Shown: one piece after another, positions 1 through 7,608 of the stretch
Position numbering within the stretch: the first letter of the stretch is position 1
How the letters are laid out: each line of letters begins with the position of its first letter
Source: Hahellaceae bacterium
GTDB lineage: Bacteria > Pseudomonadota > Gammaproteobacteria > Pseudomonadales > Oleiphilaceae
Direction: 5' to 3'
Length of the DNA stretch: 64,000 nucleotides
Assembly (NCBI GenBank): GCA_024234505.1
Contig: JACKOD010000003.1
Coordinates: 1 to 64,000 of the forward strand
Program-made: the position numbers and the translations under genes
The notes under the pieces: model-generated
Database searches by the model: none
What the model was told of the DNA's origin: nothing
Seen by the model: the letters and a program-made list of their open reading frames with translations, nothing else

Positions 1-378
1 CCAGCCTCGCCACTCCTCTCCGGCCAGAACAAACCCCGGGGTATAAACGCCCGAAGTGAGCTTTTGTTGTTGATAGACCTGTTGCCGGTGGCTATATGCA
101 GGTGAAGCGAGGGTATCTTTCCAGCCCAGACGATCCCAATAGTCGACATGAAAGGCCACGGGAATGAAATCTCGCCACAACCTTGGGTCATGTTGCAGCG
201 TTGATAGCCAGGCATCTGCGGGAGGGCAGCTGCTACAGCCTTCAGAAGTAAAGAGCTCCAGCAGTGCGGTTTGTTTTGCCTCGCTCTGGAAGGTAACTTC
301 GTTCGCGCTGAGCATACCCGCGCCAAGGGAACCTATCAGTAGCGTAAAGAGGGTGAGGGGCTGAGTCAGGCGGGCCAT
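1..378 (-). CDS. DUF1223 family secreted thioredoxin-like protein (3' end outside window)
   Basis: The reading frame starts at ATG 378 and runs off base 1, giving 126 codons of an incomplete gene. An N-terminal hydrophobic signal-like segment (about residues 5-25) is followed by LELFTSEGCSSCPPAD, then VAFHVDYWDRLGWKD, both typical of DUF1223 proteins, which have a thioredoxin-like fold with a CxxC-type motif (here CSSC). The family's function is not settled; members are periplasmic or secreted and redox activity is a guess from the fold. The family assignment is strong because both signature blocks are present; the C-terminal part cannot be judged. Confidence 0.85.
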   Translation of the reverse strand, partial: MARLTQPLTLFTLLIGSLGAGMLSANEVTFQSEAKQTALLELFTSEGCSSCPPADAWLSTLQHDPRLWRDFIPVAFHVDYWDRLGWKDTLASPAYSHRQQVYQQQKLTSGVYTPGFVLAGEEWRGW

Positions 379-671
379 GGAACTGCTCCTGCGGATAATG
401 TGGGATGAACAAACGGATTACCAAAGAATATACAGGGCAATTGTCACAAAAGTGTCCTGGTGAAATAACGTTTTGAATGATCGGGTGGATCCGTTGTTCT
501 GTCCCGGATTCATTTGGGAAGTGTGTTTGGATGACATGAAAAAATGGCTGTTAACGCGTTACAGGACAAAAGGTCAACACACCCTAGGGGATTCTTGTTT
601 TTCCTGAACCATCACACTAAGGTTGCCCCAGGGTGAATTTTGAAAGTGAATCTTGAATATGGAAAACGCAG

Positions 672-1280
672 ATGAAGATAAATGGCTGGCTAAATCTTTA
701 CCGGATAGGCGTGATGGTCGGTGGGTTGCTATCCGTATCGGTAGCGACGGCCGATAGCAACGGCAATCAAGCGCGTATCGGCCTGATCTATCTGCCCTAT
801 GTGGATGCCCGACCCGATATTGATCCGGACGAACTGAATGGCGGCGTGTTATTTTCTCATGATCTGGACGAAGGAACCGGATACGGGGTGAGATTCTCAT
901 GGCTGGATGATCGCTATAGCTCTACGGGCGTCATGTCGCTGGCATATTATCAAGGGCGCCAGAATGAACCCGGTGGGGATAGCGACGTGCGCTCCCATTC
1001 GTTTTATCTTGAAGGAGGGCAGGAACTCAAGGCGCGGCTCACTGATAACCTGATCACCTATGGTGGTTTTGTGCTAGGTGCAGGGATCGTGAAATTTGAT
1101 TTTCGCCACAACACCACTCAGGAATGGGGCGGCGCACTGGAGGCGGGATTGTTGCTGGGCGTGAAAGTCGCCAATGCTATTAATATCGGGGTTGCCGGCA
1201 AGTTGTATGGCTGGGGATACCCCACCGAAACCATCGGTGATGGCGCGTTGCTGGAAGGTTCGATGTCCTGGGAGTTCTGA
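672..1280 (+). CDS. Putative outer-membrane beta-barrel protein, hypothetical
   Basis: This 202-aa protein has an N-terminal signal-like segment (about residues 10-27, ending near ATADS), then alternating polar/hydrophobic stretches rich in Gly, Tyr and aromatic residues, and ends in WEF; a C-terminal Phe is typical of outer-membrane barrels. Segments such as GYGVRFSWLDDRY, SFYLEGGQEL and NIGVAGKLYGWGY look like amphipathic beta strands. I do not recognise a specific family. A GGA at 661-663 lies about 8 nt before the ATG. It stands alone, with the neighbouring htpX-like gene convergent. Confidence 0.6.
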   Translation: MKINGWLNLYRIGVMVGGLLSVSVATADSNGNQARIGLIYLPYVDARPDIDPDELNGGVLFSHDLDEGTGYGVRFSWLDDRYSSTGVMSLAYYQGRQNEPGGDSDVRSHSFYLEGGQELKARLTDNLITYGGFVLGAGIVKFDFRHNTTQEWGGALEAGLLLGVKVANAINIGVAGKLYGWGYPTETIGDGALLEGSMSWEF

Positions 1281-1354
1281 TCGTTAGCGTGCAGGCAGAC
1301 TCGTCCGAAAACCAAGGCGGCTTCGTACTTGTATGGACAAGGTTTGAGCCCTCA

Positions 1355-2296
1355 TCAAAACCACCACTGCCCCCCCATTGCCCGTTTCCGTTTGCGGGCC
1401 GGGGGATGGTGCAGATCAAAACGGGTGTCAAAAGCGATAGGATGCGTGACGCTCTCTACCTGTAACGAGGCCAGCGCGTCCAGCCGTTCTTTAATATCAG
1501 GGTGCGTTCGCAGTAGTTGTGTTTCTCTGGATGCGCCGAGATAGCGTTCCCAATAGCTGTCTTGTTGATCCAGCCGTATCAGCGCCGACATGAGTGGTTC
1601 GGGCGAACCCAACAGCTGGGCAGCGGAATTGTCGGCGAGAAATTCCCTGCGACGCGAGATGGCCAGTTGCATGAGCGCCGTGAGGAGTGGCGTAATCATA
1701 AGTAACAGGAAGGGGATGATATTAAAGCTCATCTGTCCTATCAGCATCAGTGGCAATCCGATGATAATCATGATCTGGCCTATCAGGCTCAGGTTTCTCG
1801 CCAGCTGCCCCAGCGTGTCGGCCAGCGCCATAATGTAAATGTCACCATGACGGATATGGCTAAGTTCATGTGCCAGAACACCTGCAAGTTCGGTGGTACT
1901 GAGTTGACGCAGCAGACCATCCGAGAGTGCCAGCGCCGGATTTTTTCGCGACCCTGTGGCGAATGCATTCATTGTTCGCACCGGTAGATACCAGAGTTGC
2001 GGTGCGGTCGGGAGCCCCGCACGTTCGCTAAGGTATTGGCTGATTTGATAGAGCTGTGGAATTTCGTGTGGATAAAGCGGTTTGGCCCCGTAGGCTCGCA
2101 TCACCAGTCCGGCCATTCGCGCCGGATTGAACAGCAGAAAGGTCAACAGTAACGGCAGAATAAGAAAGGCGGCACCCACATCAAATATCCACTGGCTCAG
2201 CAGTGTCACATACGCCCCCATGCCGAGGAGCAGTAATGTCGACTGCATCTGGTTCAGCCAGCGCAGTCGCGTGAGATTGTGTTTGTCCAGTGGCAT
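1355..2296 (-). CDS. M48 family zinc metalloprotease, HtpX-like
   Basis: A 313-aa membrane protease. Two hydrophobic segments near the N-terminus (about residues 18-60) precede the zinc motif HELSH (H143, E144, H147) in the context VLAHELSHIRHGD; two further hydrophobic segments follow (about 160-210), and a downstream SRRREFLADNSAA contains the third-ligand Glu of M48 enzymes. HtpX-type proteases degrade damaged inner-membrane proteins. The length is close to HtpX (about 290 aa), but the C-terminus is different and basic (ARKRKRAMGG). A GGAAGG ribosome site precedes the ATG. It is downstream of, and codirectional with, the FecR-domain gene (50-bp gap), so the two could be cotranscribed. Confidence 0.85.
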   Translation of the reverse strand: MPLDKHNLTRLRWLNQMQSTLLLLGMGAYVTLLSQWIFDVGAAFLILPLLLTFLLFNPARMAGLVMRAYGAKPLYPHEIPQLYQISQYLSERAGLPTAPQLWYLPVRTMNAFATGSRKNPALALSDGLLRQLSTTELAGVLAHELSHIRHGDIYIMALADTLGQLARNLSLIGQIMIIIGLPLMLIGQMSFNIIPFLLLMITPLLTALMQLAISRRREFLADNSAAQLLGSPEPLMSALIRLDQQDSYWERYLGASRETQLLRTHPDIKERLDALASLQVESVTHPIAFDTRFDLHHPPARKRKRAMGGQWWF

Positions 2297-2345
2297 AGCC
2301 TTCCCGATTCACTTGGTTGATGCTTACGCTGGAATGAGTGGGCCT

Positions 2346-3164
2346 CTACTTCGTTGTTTCCGTGGGGCGCGTGGTTTCTCCCAAAAATGCTTCAAATCGG
2401 GTGAAGTCGTCCAGAATATCATTGCTGAGCTCGGTTTCCTGAACGCGACGGCCATCAAATGAAACCACCCGGTTGGCTTCCAGTAAAAACTCCTTTTTGT
2501 ATTCTATGAAGGCTTGTTGCTGCTTGGCCAGATATTCTTGAAATTCATCTTGTCTGGCCTTGACGCCATTGATGCGTTCCTGCTTGAAAGCGTCGAATTC
2601 GTTGGCCTGTTGTTGAACCATAAATTCGAAAGGTTTATCGGGGGCCTCAATATTCAGCAAACCTTCTTTGAGCGCGATGGCATTGCCCGCATTTTCGTCA
2701 TACAAGGTAAAGGTGGTGCCTCGAATGCCGATGGTGGCCACCACGGTACTGACGGTTTTTGGCGGAGAATCCGGCTGGATTTTCGACATCACGAAGTAAA
2801 TCTTGCCGCTGAGATAACGTAGAAAGCGATCACTGGACAGTAACAGGCCGCTGCTTTCTTCGAGTACCGTGGCAGAACCATCGTTATGCTTCAGGGACAC
2901 GCGGCTATGTTCCCCGGTAACCAGCGTGTCAGAAGGGGATAGCTCGGCACCACTGGCATCAATCCGGCGTTCACGGCCCTCGGCATCAAAAACCCTGACA
3001 TCCCCCTCAATCCGTGTGACGGTGGCGAGCGCCTCGGCGTTAGCGGTGCTGCCTAGAGTCAGCCATAAAAAGAACAGCTGAAAAAGTGCCTGCAATAGCA
3101 TGCGAGAGCGGCGTAATTGAGTAGAGTTTAGTAAGCGCGTTGGGTAGAGCGAGCGATTATCCAT
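2346..3164 (-). CDS. FecR domain-containing secreted protein
   Basis: This 272-aa protein has a signal peptide ending about residue 44 (STANA) and a FecR-like domain (about 45-170) with the diagnostic stretch VVATIGIRGTTFTLY. A Gln/Glu-rich, probably helical segment follows (about 190-245, EFQEYLAKQQQAF and neighbours). In TonB systems FecR is a sigma-regulator, but here there is no membrane anchor, no adjacent ECF sigma factor and no receptor; the soluble periplasmic FecR family is a better match and its role is unknown. The start at 3164 has AGGA 9 nt upstream. Confidence 0.8.
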   Translation of the reverse strand: MDNRSLYPTRLLNSTQLRRSRMLLQALFQLFFLWLTLGSTANAEALATVTRIEGDVRVFDAEGRERRIDASGAELSPSDTLVTGEHSRVSLKHNDGSATVLEESSGLLLSSDRFLRYLSGKIYFVMSKIQPDSPPKTVSTVVATIGIRGTTFTLYDENAGNAIALKEGLLNIEAPDKPFEFMVQQQANEFDAFKQERINGVKARQDEFQEYLAKQQQAFIEYKKEFLLEANRVVSFDGRRVQETELSNDILDDFTRFEAFLGETTRPTETTK

Positions 3165-3290
3165 GCGTCACATCCTTTTTGCGGCGTGGGAGGGTCTATA
3201 AGGTCTATAAAGAGTGTATACAACATTTATGACCTATGTAGATAATAGCGCTAAGACCCTGACATACGACCAATGAGCAGGAGATCAAAG

Positions 3291-3725
3291 ATGCGATATG
3301 TATTCCTGAGGGTGTTGCTTGGTTTTATGGTGCTGGGAACGCAGCGAGTGGGGGCAGCGCAACACAATGGGGCGCTTTCTATTACAGATCAATGGCTGCA
3401 AGGCCTTAGCGGCGCGTTATTAACTTATTATTCTGGCTCGGTGATCAGTAATAACAGCTCGCTCACGACGTTGCGCCTGTGTCGGAATGGGCGCTACTCC
3501 TACGAGATTGAGGGTAGTTGGTCGGTGCCAGGGCAGGCAGGCGGCGCGTCGGCTAACCGGATTATGGGGCGTTGGGAGATTCGCGAAATCGGGGGGCAGG
3601 TCATGCTGTACTACCGAACCGATGCCGGAGAGCAAGCCGTTGTCCCCCTGTATTTGCAAAACAATGGCCGCGTGAATATTGGCGGCACCGCATTTGCCAT
3701 TCAGCAGGGCGGTGCCGGTTGTTGA
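3291..3725 (+). CDS. Hypothetical small secreted protein
   Basis: The 144-aa protein begins at ATG 3291, chosen because AGGAG (3279-3283) sits 7 nt before it; an in-frame ATG at 3273 has no such site. A signal peptide (MRYVFLRVLLGFMVLG...GAA) is followed by a Gly/Ser-rich domain with LCRNGRYSYEIEGSWSV and GRWEIREIGGQVMLYYR, a pattern of short beta strands resembling small lipocalin- or avidin-like sheets, and a C-terminal Cys pair partner (LCRN...GAGC). I do not recognise the family. It is convergent with the transporter gene 11 bp downstream. Confidence 0.6.
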   Translation: MRYVFLRVLLGFMVLGTQRVGAAQHNGALSITDQWLQGLSGALLTYYSGSVISNNSSLTTLRLCRNGRYSYEIEGSWSVPGQAGGASANRIMGRWEIREIGGQVMLYYRTDAGEQAVVPLYLQNNGRVNIGGTAFAIQQGGAGC

Positions 3726-3736
3726 GTGAGAGGGGC

Positions 3737-5071
3737 TCAGGCCGCTAATTTATTGATCATCATCGCAACAACACCCGCGGGTGCCAGATAACGAATTGAA
3801 AAATACCAGCAATGAAACAAACGTGGGTGCATATAAGGCAACAATAGATGCTCCAGTTTTTGTTTCTCCATCACATACCCCACAAAGACTGCAACCAGAA
3901 TGCCGCCCAAGGGAAGCAGTATGGACGAGCTGGTGAAATCAAACAGATCAAAGGCGCCCATGCCAAACAGCTTCAGCGAGTCTCCTGTATGTTCGATATT
4001 GGAAAGCAATGCCAGTAATCCCAACGAATAAGCAACGCCACCGATGGCCAACAAGGCCAAAGGGCGCGACCAGTTAAGACGGTTGGTCAGATAAAGTACG
4101 CCGGGTTCAACGATGGAAATGCAGGAGGTCACGCCCGCGAAGGCCACGGCCACAAAAAAGAGTGTTGCACCGAGTGTGCCTGCCATGCCGAGTTGGGCAA
4201 ACAAGGGCGGCAATGAAATAAACAGCAGTCCGGGGCCCTGGCCCGGTTCGGCATTAAAACTGAATATCAGACTGAAAATAATAATGCCGGCGACCAGGGC
4301 AATCGCCGTATCGAGCACCGCCACTGTAAAAGAAGAGCGCACGATATTGGCATTTTCAGGCAGCGAGGCGGAATAGGTCATGATGCAACACATCCCCAGA
4401 GACAGCGTGAAAAAGGCGTGTCCTACCGCTTCCATTACCGAGGTGGCACGAACCTTGGAAAAGTCGGCGACAAACAAAAATTTCAGCGCGTCATCGAAAC
4501 CGTCGAGCGTGATGGCGTAACAAAACAACAGTAATAAAATAATGACAAGCAGAGGCATCAATACCAGATTCAGCTTTTCTATGCCTTTTTTTACCCCCAT
4601 CGAAACGATAAGAAAGGTACATAAAAAAGCCAGCGTAAAATAGAAAATCTGGCCGCTGGCATCCTGCGTCAACATTTCACCGAAAGCAGCGCCTGACGCT
4701 TCTACCGTTGTGGGTAAGTGGGTGGCAGCGACCCAAATGTACTTAAACACCCAGCCGATCACGATAGGATAATAGGTAAGGATCAGAATGCCCGTGAGTA
4801 AGGTAAATCCGGCAAATTTCCATGGGCCGGGTTTGGGCGCCAATGATTCATAGGCGCTGACGGCATCACTTCTGGAGAGTCTGCCCATCGCCACTTCGGC
4901 GATAAAAATAGACAGACCGATAAAGGTAATCGCCATCAGGTAGATTAGCACAAAGGCGCCGCCTCCGTTTTCACCCGTAATGTACGGAAACTTCCATATA
5001 TTACCTAAGCCAACCGCGCTCCCGGCGGCGGCGAGGATGAAACCGATTCGGCTGAATCTTGCTGCAATCAC
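3737..5071 (-). CDS. Sodium-dependent transporter, neurotransmitter:sodium symporter (SNF) family
   Basis: A 444-aa inner-membrane protein with roughly 11 hydrophobic segments. The N-terminal signature GFILAAAGSAVGLGNIWKFPY is the sodium- and substrate-binding TM1 of the NSS family (LeuT fold), which imports amino acids or similar solutes with Na+. Bacterial members of about 440-460 aa are common, and many lack TM12. Substrate cannot be assigned from sequence. The gene is monocistronic, with a 148-bp gap to the phosphopantetheinyl transferase gene upstream. Confidence 0.93.
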   Translation of the reverse strand: MIAARFSRIGFILAAAGSAVGLGNIWKFPYITGENGGGAFVLIYLMAITFIGLSIFIAEVAMGRLSRSDAVSAYESLAPKPGPWKFAGFTLLTGILILTYYPIVIGWVFKYIWVAATHLPTTVEASGAAFGEMLTQDASGQIFYFTLAFLCTFLIVSMGVKKGIEKLNLVLMPLLVIILLLLFCYAITLDGFDDALKFLFVADFSKVRATSVMEAVGHAFFTLSLGMCCIMTYSASLPENANIVRSSFTVAVLDTAIALVAGIIIFSLIFSFNAEPGQGPGLLFISLPPLFAQLGMAGTLGATLFFVAVAFAGVTSCISIVEPGVLYLTNRLNWSRPLALLAIGGVAYSLGLLALLSNIEHTGDSLKLFGMGAFDLFDFTSSSILLPLGGILVAVFVGYVMEKQKLEHLLLPYMHPRLFHCWYFSIRYLAPAGVVAMMINKLAA

Positions 5072-5219
5072 GAAAACTCCCGCTATTTATGTGTTTGGGT
5101 ACAGTAAAGTTGATTTAGGTGTCATATTCTAGCGGGGTTCGTGACGGGAAGAAAAAATCTGGATCAAGAAATGTGGCACTGAATTGATATTTGTAAACGC
5201 CTCGCTGCGATTACGTTAT

Positions 5220-5987
5220 TCACAGTCGAATTTCTTTGATATGAAGTACGTCAATCGCTTGATGTCTTTGGGCTGCAACGCTGATCCGAAAGTGGTCTGA
5301 CCAGTGTTGTGACCAGAACTGCCAGCGAGGACCGCTGTCTAGAAACGGGGTGAATTGGATCCGTGATGTGTCGAGGTTGAATTCGCCAACGATATCGCCC
5401 GACAAACCTTCGCCAGTGGCCTTTAGCAAGGCTTCTTTCAACGTCCAGTATTTAAAAAATTCATTTGCACATACTGCCCCTGTTCCCTCGCAGAGCACAA
5501 TTTTGCGGATTTCAGAGGGTGAAAAAAAGCCGGGCAGTGCCGATACAGGGAGTGCCGGACGGGAGCTATCTTCGATATCAATGCCGAGTTTTAGTTCGGG
5601 GTCGTCTCCGGTGACCAGTACGACCCAGGGTGAGCTATGGCTGAGATTAAATGCCGGACCACGAACGCCGGAGAGCTGGGGTTTACCCTTGGCACTTTGG
5701 GTAAAGGTGAGCAGTCGGGGTTCTGTCGACAAACGGCGCGCCAGAACCACTCGCTTCAGGCATCGACTGGTCAGCGCCAGTGCGCGATCTTTAAGAAAAT
5801 GAAAGCGCGCAATGTATGCCAGCTCATCCTCATCCAAATAGGTTCGCGCGGAGGAGAGTAGGGCCTGATAGTCCGCCTCGCCGGACGGCGCACGGGCATA
5901 GTAAATGGCAAGATCCGGCGAATGATTCAACGACTTACTGACCCTGTAATTCGGCTCTGATAGCTTCGATTCGCTCGCGATTAACAC
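5220..5987 (-). CDS. 4'-phosphopantetheinyl transferase superfamily protein (Sfp/Gsp type)
   Basis: The enzyme transfers phosphopantetheine from CoA to a serine of carrier proteins. The signatures LGIDIEDSSR (magnesium-binding Asp residues) and YWTLKEALLKATGEGL (the WxxKEA motif) place it in the Sfp class; about 255 aa is typical. An upstream FNLSHSSPWVVLV block completes the family pattern. No polyketide or NRPS gene is nearby, so its carrier protein is elsewhere. The longest frame starts with GTG at 5987 and overlaps the DUF1499 gene by 53 bp; a TTG at 5930, just past that gene's stop, is an alternative that removes only a non-conserved leader. Confidence 0.88.
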   Translation of the reverse strand: MLIASESKLSEPNYRVSKSLNHSPDLAIYYARAPSGEADYQALLSSARTYLDEDELAYIARFHFLKDRALALTSRCLKRVVLARRLSTEPRLLTFTQSAKGKPQLSGVRGPAFNLSHSSPWVVLVTGDDPELKLGIDIEDSSRPALPVSALPGFFSPSEIRKIVLCEGTGAVCANEFFKYWTLKEALLKATGEGLSGDIVGEFNLDTSRIQFTPFLDSGPRWQFWSQHWSDHFRISVAAQRHQAIDVLHIKEIRL

Positions 5988-6438
5988 CGAAGTCGCGATA
6001 GCCCAGACGGGATGCCGAACGTACCTGGATTTTTCCGGCTTCTGGTTGCAGCAGGAATTCTACATCATCCACGAAACGCATCAGTTTGGTGGTGTACTCC
6101 GCGTAAATATAGGTTGGCTCGCTTTTGATAATTTCACTACGCTCTGTTTGCTTAATGACATCCTGCAATTTTTGCCAGGTCGCCGCTGCATCGCCCTGTA
6201 TTTCCAGCGGGGCAACGTAATGCTCGTCATCGACAGAGGCGAAGCTATTGACGCAATTAGGCCGATCCGGGCAGGCGCTCAGTTGGTTTTGCGTGACGCC
6301 CAGATTAATCGGACGAGATCCGCTACATCCGCTCATGAGCGAGGCTGCGGCTATCGTCAGACTGATAAGTAAGAGCGGGCGAGGCAAACGACGAGCTACG
6401 GTTTGATGTAGAGAGAATTTATGGATTGGCATAAGCAT
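5935..6438 (-). CDS. DUF1499 domain lipoprotein
   Basis: A signal peptide with lipobox LMSGC marks this as a lipoprotein. The DUF1499 signature follows: CPDRPNCVNSFA, then YAEYTTKLMRFVDDVEFLL and VRSASRLGYRDFGVNRERIE near the C-terminus. The function of DUF1499 is unknown. ATG 6438 was chosen; a TTG at 6450 extends the frame and ATG 6432 shortens it, with GGAA (in ACGGAACC) closest to the chosen start. It is cotranscribed with, and overlaps, the downstream phosphopantetheinyl transferase gene. Confidence 0.85.
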   Translation of the reverse strand: MLMPIHKFSLHQTVARRLPRPLLLISLTIAAASLMSGCSGSRPINLGVTQNQLSACPDRPNCVNSFASVDDEHYVAPLEIQGDAAATWQKLQDVIKQTERSEIIKSEPTYIYAEYTTKLMRFVDDVEFLLQPEAGKIQVRSASRLGYRDFGVNRERIEAIRAELQGQ

Positions 6439-6676
6439 GGGTTCCGTCAATGGTCATTAGAAAAGTATATACGTTGCTCGCTTAAGACTGGATCGGTTTA
6501 TAAGAGAAATAAATATGATCAGCATGTCATTAAAATTTACATAAATGAATTGTGCACATTTGTTTTTAAACTCGTATCTGCATGTTCTAATTAGTTCTAT
6601 GTATTGGGTGGCGCGCTTTGTGCTTATATAGAAAAGTAATTGAAACCTATATTGATTGCTTTGCGGAGCGTACAGC

Positions 6677-7438
6677 ATGCTAAAAAAAATAATGATAGTT
6701 GCTACCAGTCTGGTGGCTTTTCCGGTGCTTGCCGGTACACAAACCTGGAATATCCAGAGTGGAGATATTATCGGTACCGGTTATGGGAACTATATTTCCA
6801 AAACCGTGGATGGCGTCAATATGAACCTTACTGGCTGGGCCGATACTGCAGGCACCAGTGGGTTGGAAACCGGTAAGTTGATGTACTGGAATGGTTACGG
6901 ACTGGGAATGGTTAACCGTGATGAATCAAATACCGCCCCCGATCATTCCATTGATAGCTTCAACAACGGCGACTACGATATGGTGCTGCTCAAATTTGAT
7001 ACAGAGGTCAATTTGAGCGGGTTTAATATCGGCTGGGCACAAGAAGTTTCCTCTTCAAATACTTATGCCGATGTTTCGGTATTGGCCTATACCGGCAATT
7101 CAACATTTAATACCTTCACCAGCGCTCAAACCTGGAGCAGTCTGGTGGCGAGCAATGGTGGATGGACGGCACAGGGTAACTACGCCAATGTGGACGACTA
7201 CTCCTATCAGGCAGTGAATTCTGTCGTCTCTTCAAAGTATTGGCTGATTGGTGCTTATAACTCGGTCTTTGGTTCGGGCGCAGGTCTCGGCGCCGGAAAT
7301 GATGGTTTCAAACTGGCGGCGGTCACCACAACAACCGCCGACGCGCCTTCAAACAGTGTACCCGAGCCGGGTAGTCTGGCGGTGGTGGCTGCCGGTTTGC
7401 TGGCGTTGTCTCGTGCACGTAAAAGCAAGCAAGCCTGA
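6677..7438 (+). CDS. PEP-CTERM sorting domain-containing exported protein
   Basis: This 254-aa secreted protein has a signal peptide (MLKKIMIVATSLVAFPVLAG) and ends in the tripartite PEP-CTERM signal: VPEP, a hydrophobic span (SLAVVAAGLLAL), then a basic tail (SRARKSKQA). Such tails are recognised by an exosortase that anchors or releases the protein at the surface, usually with exopolysaccharide. The body is rich in Asn, Gly, Trp and Tyr and has an XDP-like element (GMVNRDESNTAPDHSIDSF). ATG 6677 has GGAG (6665-6668) 8 nt upstream. A terminator follows, and a PrsT-type TPR gene is next, which fits a PEP-CTERM locus. Confidence 0.88.
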   Translation: MLKKIMIVATSLVAFPVLAGTQTWNIQSGDIIGTGYGNYISKTVDGVNMNLTGWADTAGTSGLETGKLMYWNGYGLGMVNRDESNTAPDHSIDSFNNGDYDMVLLKFDTEVNLSGFNIGWAQEVSSSNTYADVSVLAYTGNSTFNTFTSAQTWSSLVASNGGWTAQGNYANVDDYSYQAVNSVVSSKYWLIGAYNSVFGSGAGLGAGNDGFKLAAVTTTTADAPSNSVPEPGSLAVVAAGLLALSRARKSKQA

Positions 7439-7518
7439 GCCGGTTTCGAGCGGGTGTGGATTACCTGATCGAAACAGTTAATTTGTCGCCCCTCTGGTGT
7501 CAGTAAGCGACTAGAATG

Positions 7519-7548
7519 AAAAGGCGAAATTTATGTTTCGCCTTTTTT
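7519..7548 (+). terminator. Rho-independent terminator of the PEP-CTERM gene
   Basis: AAAGGCGAAA and TTTCGCCTTT form a perfect 10-bp stem with a 6-nt loop, followed by a T run at 7543-7548. It lies 80 bp after the stop codon at 7438 and separates this gene from the TPR gene. Confidence 0.85.
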
Positions 7549-7608
7549 CGTTCAGGGGAAACCTGCGTTTGCCCTTGCTGTTGTCTTTGCCGGAAAGTAG
7601 TTTGACTC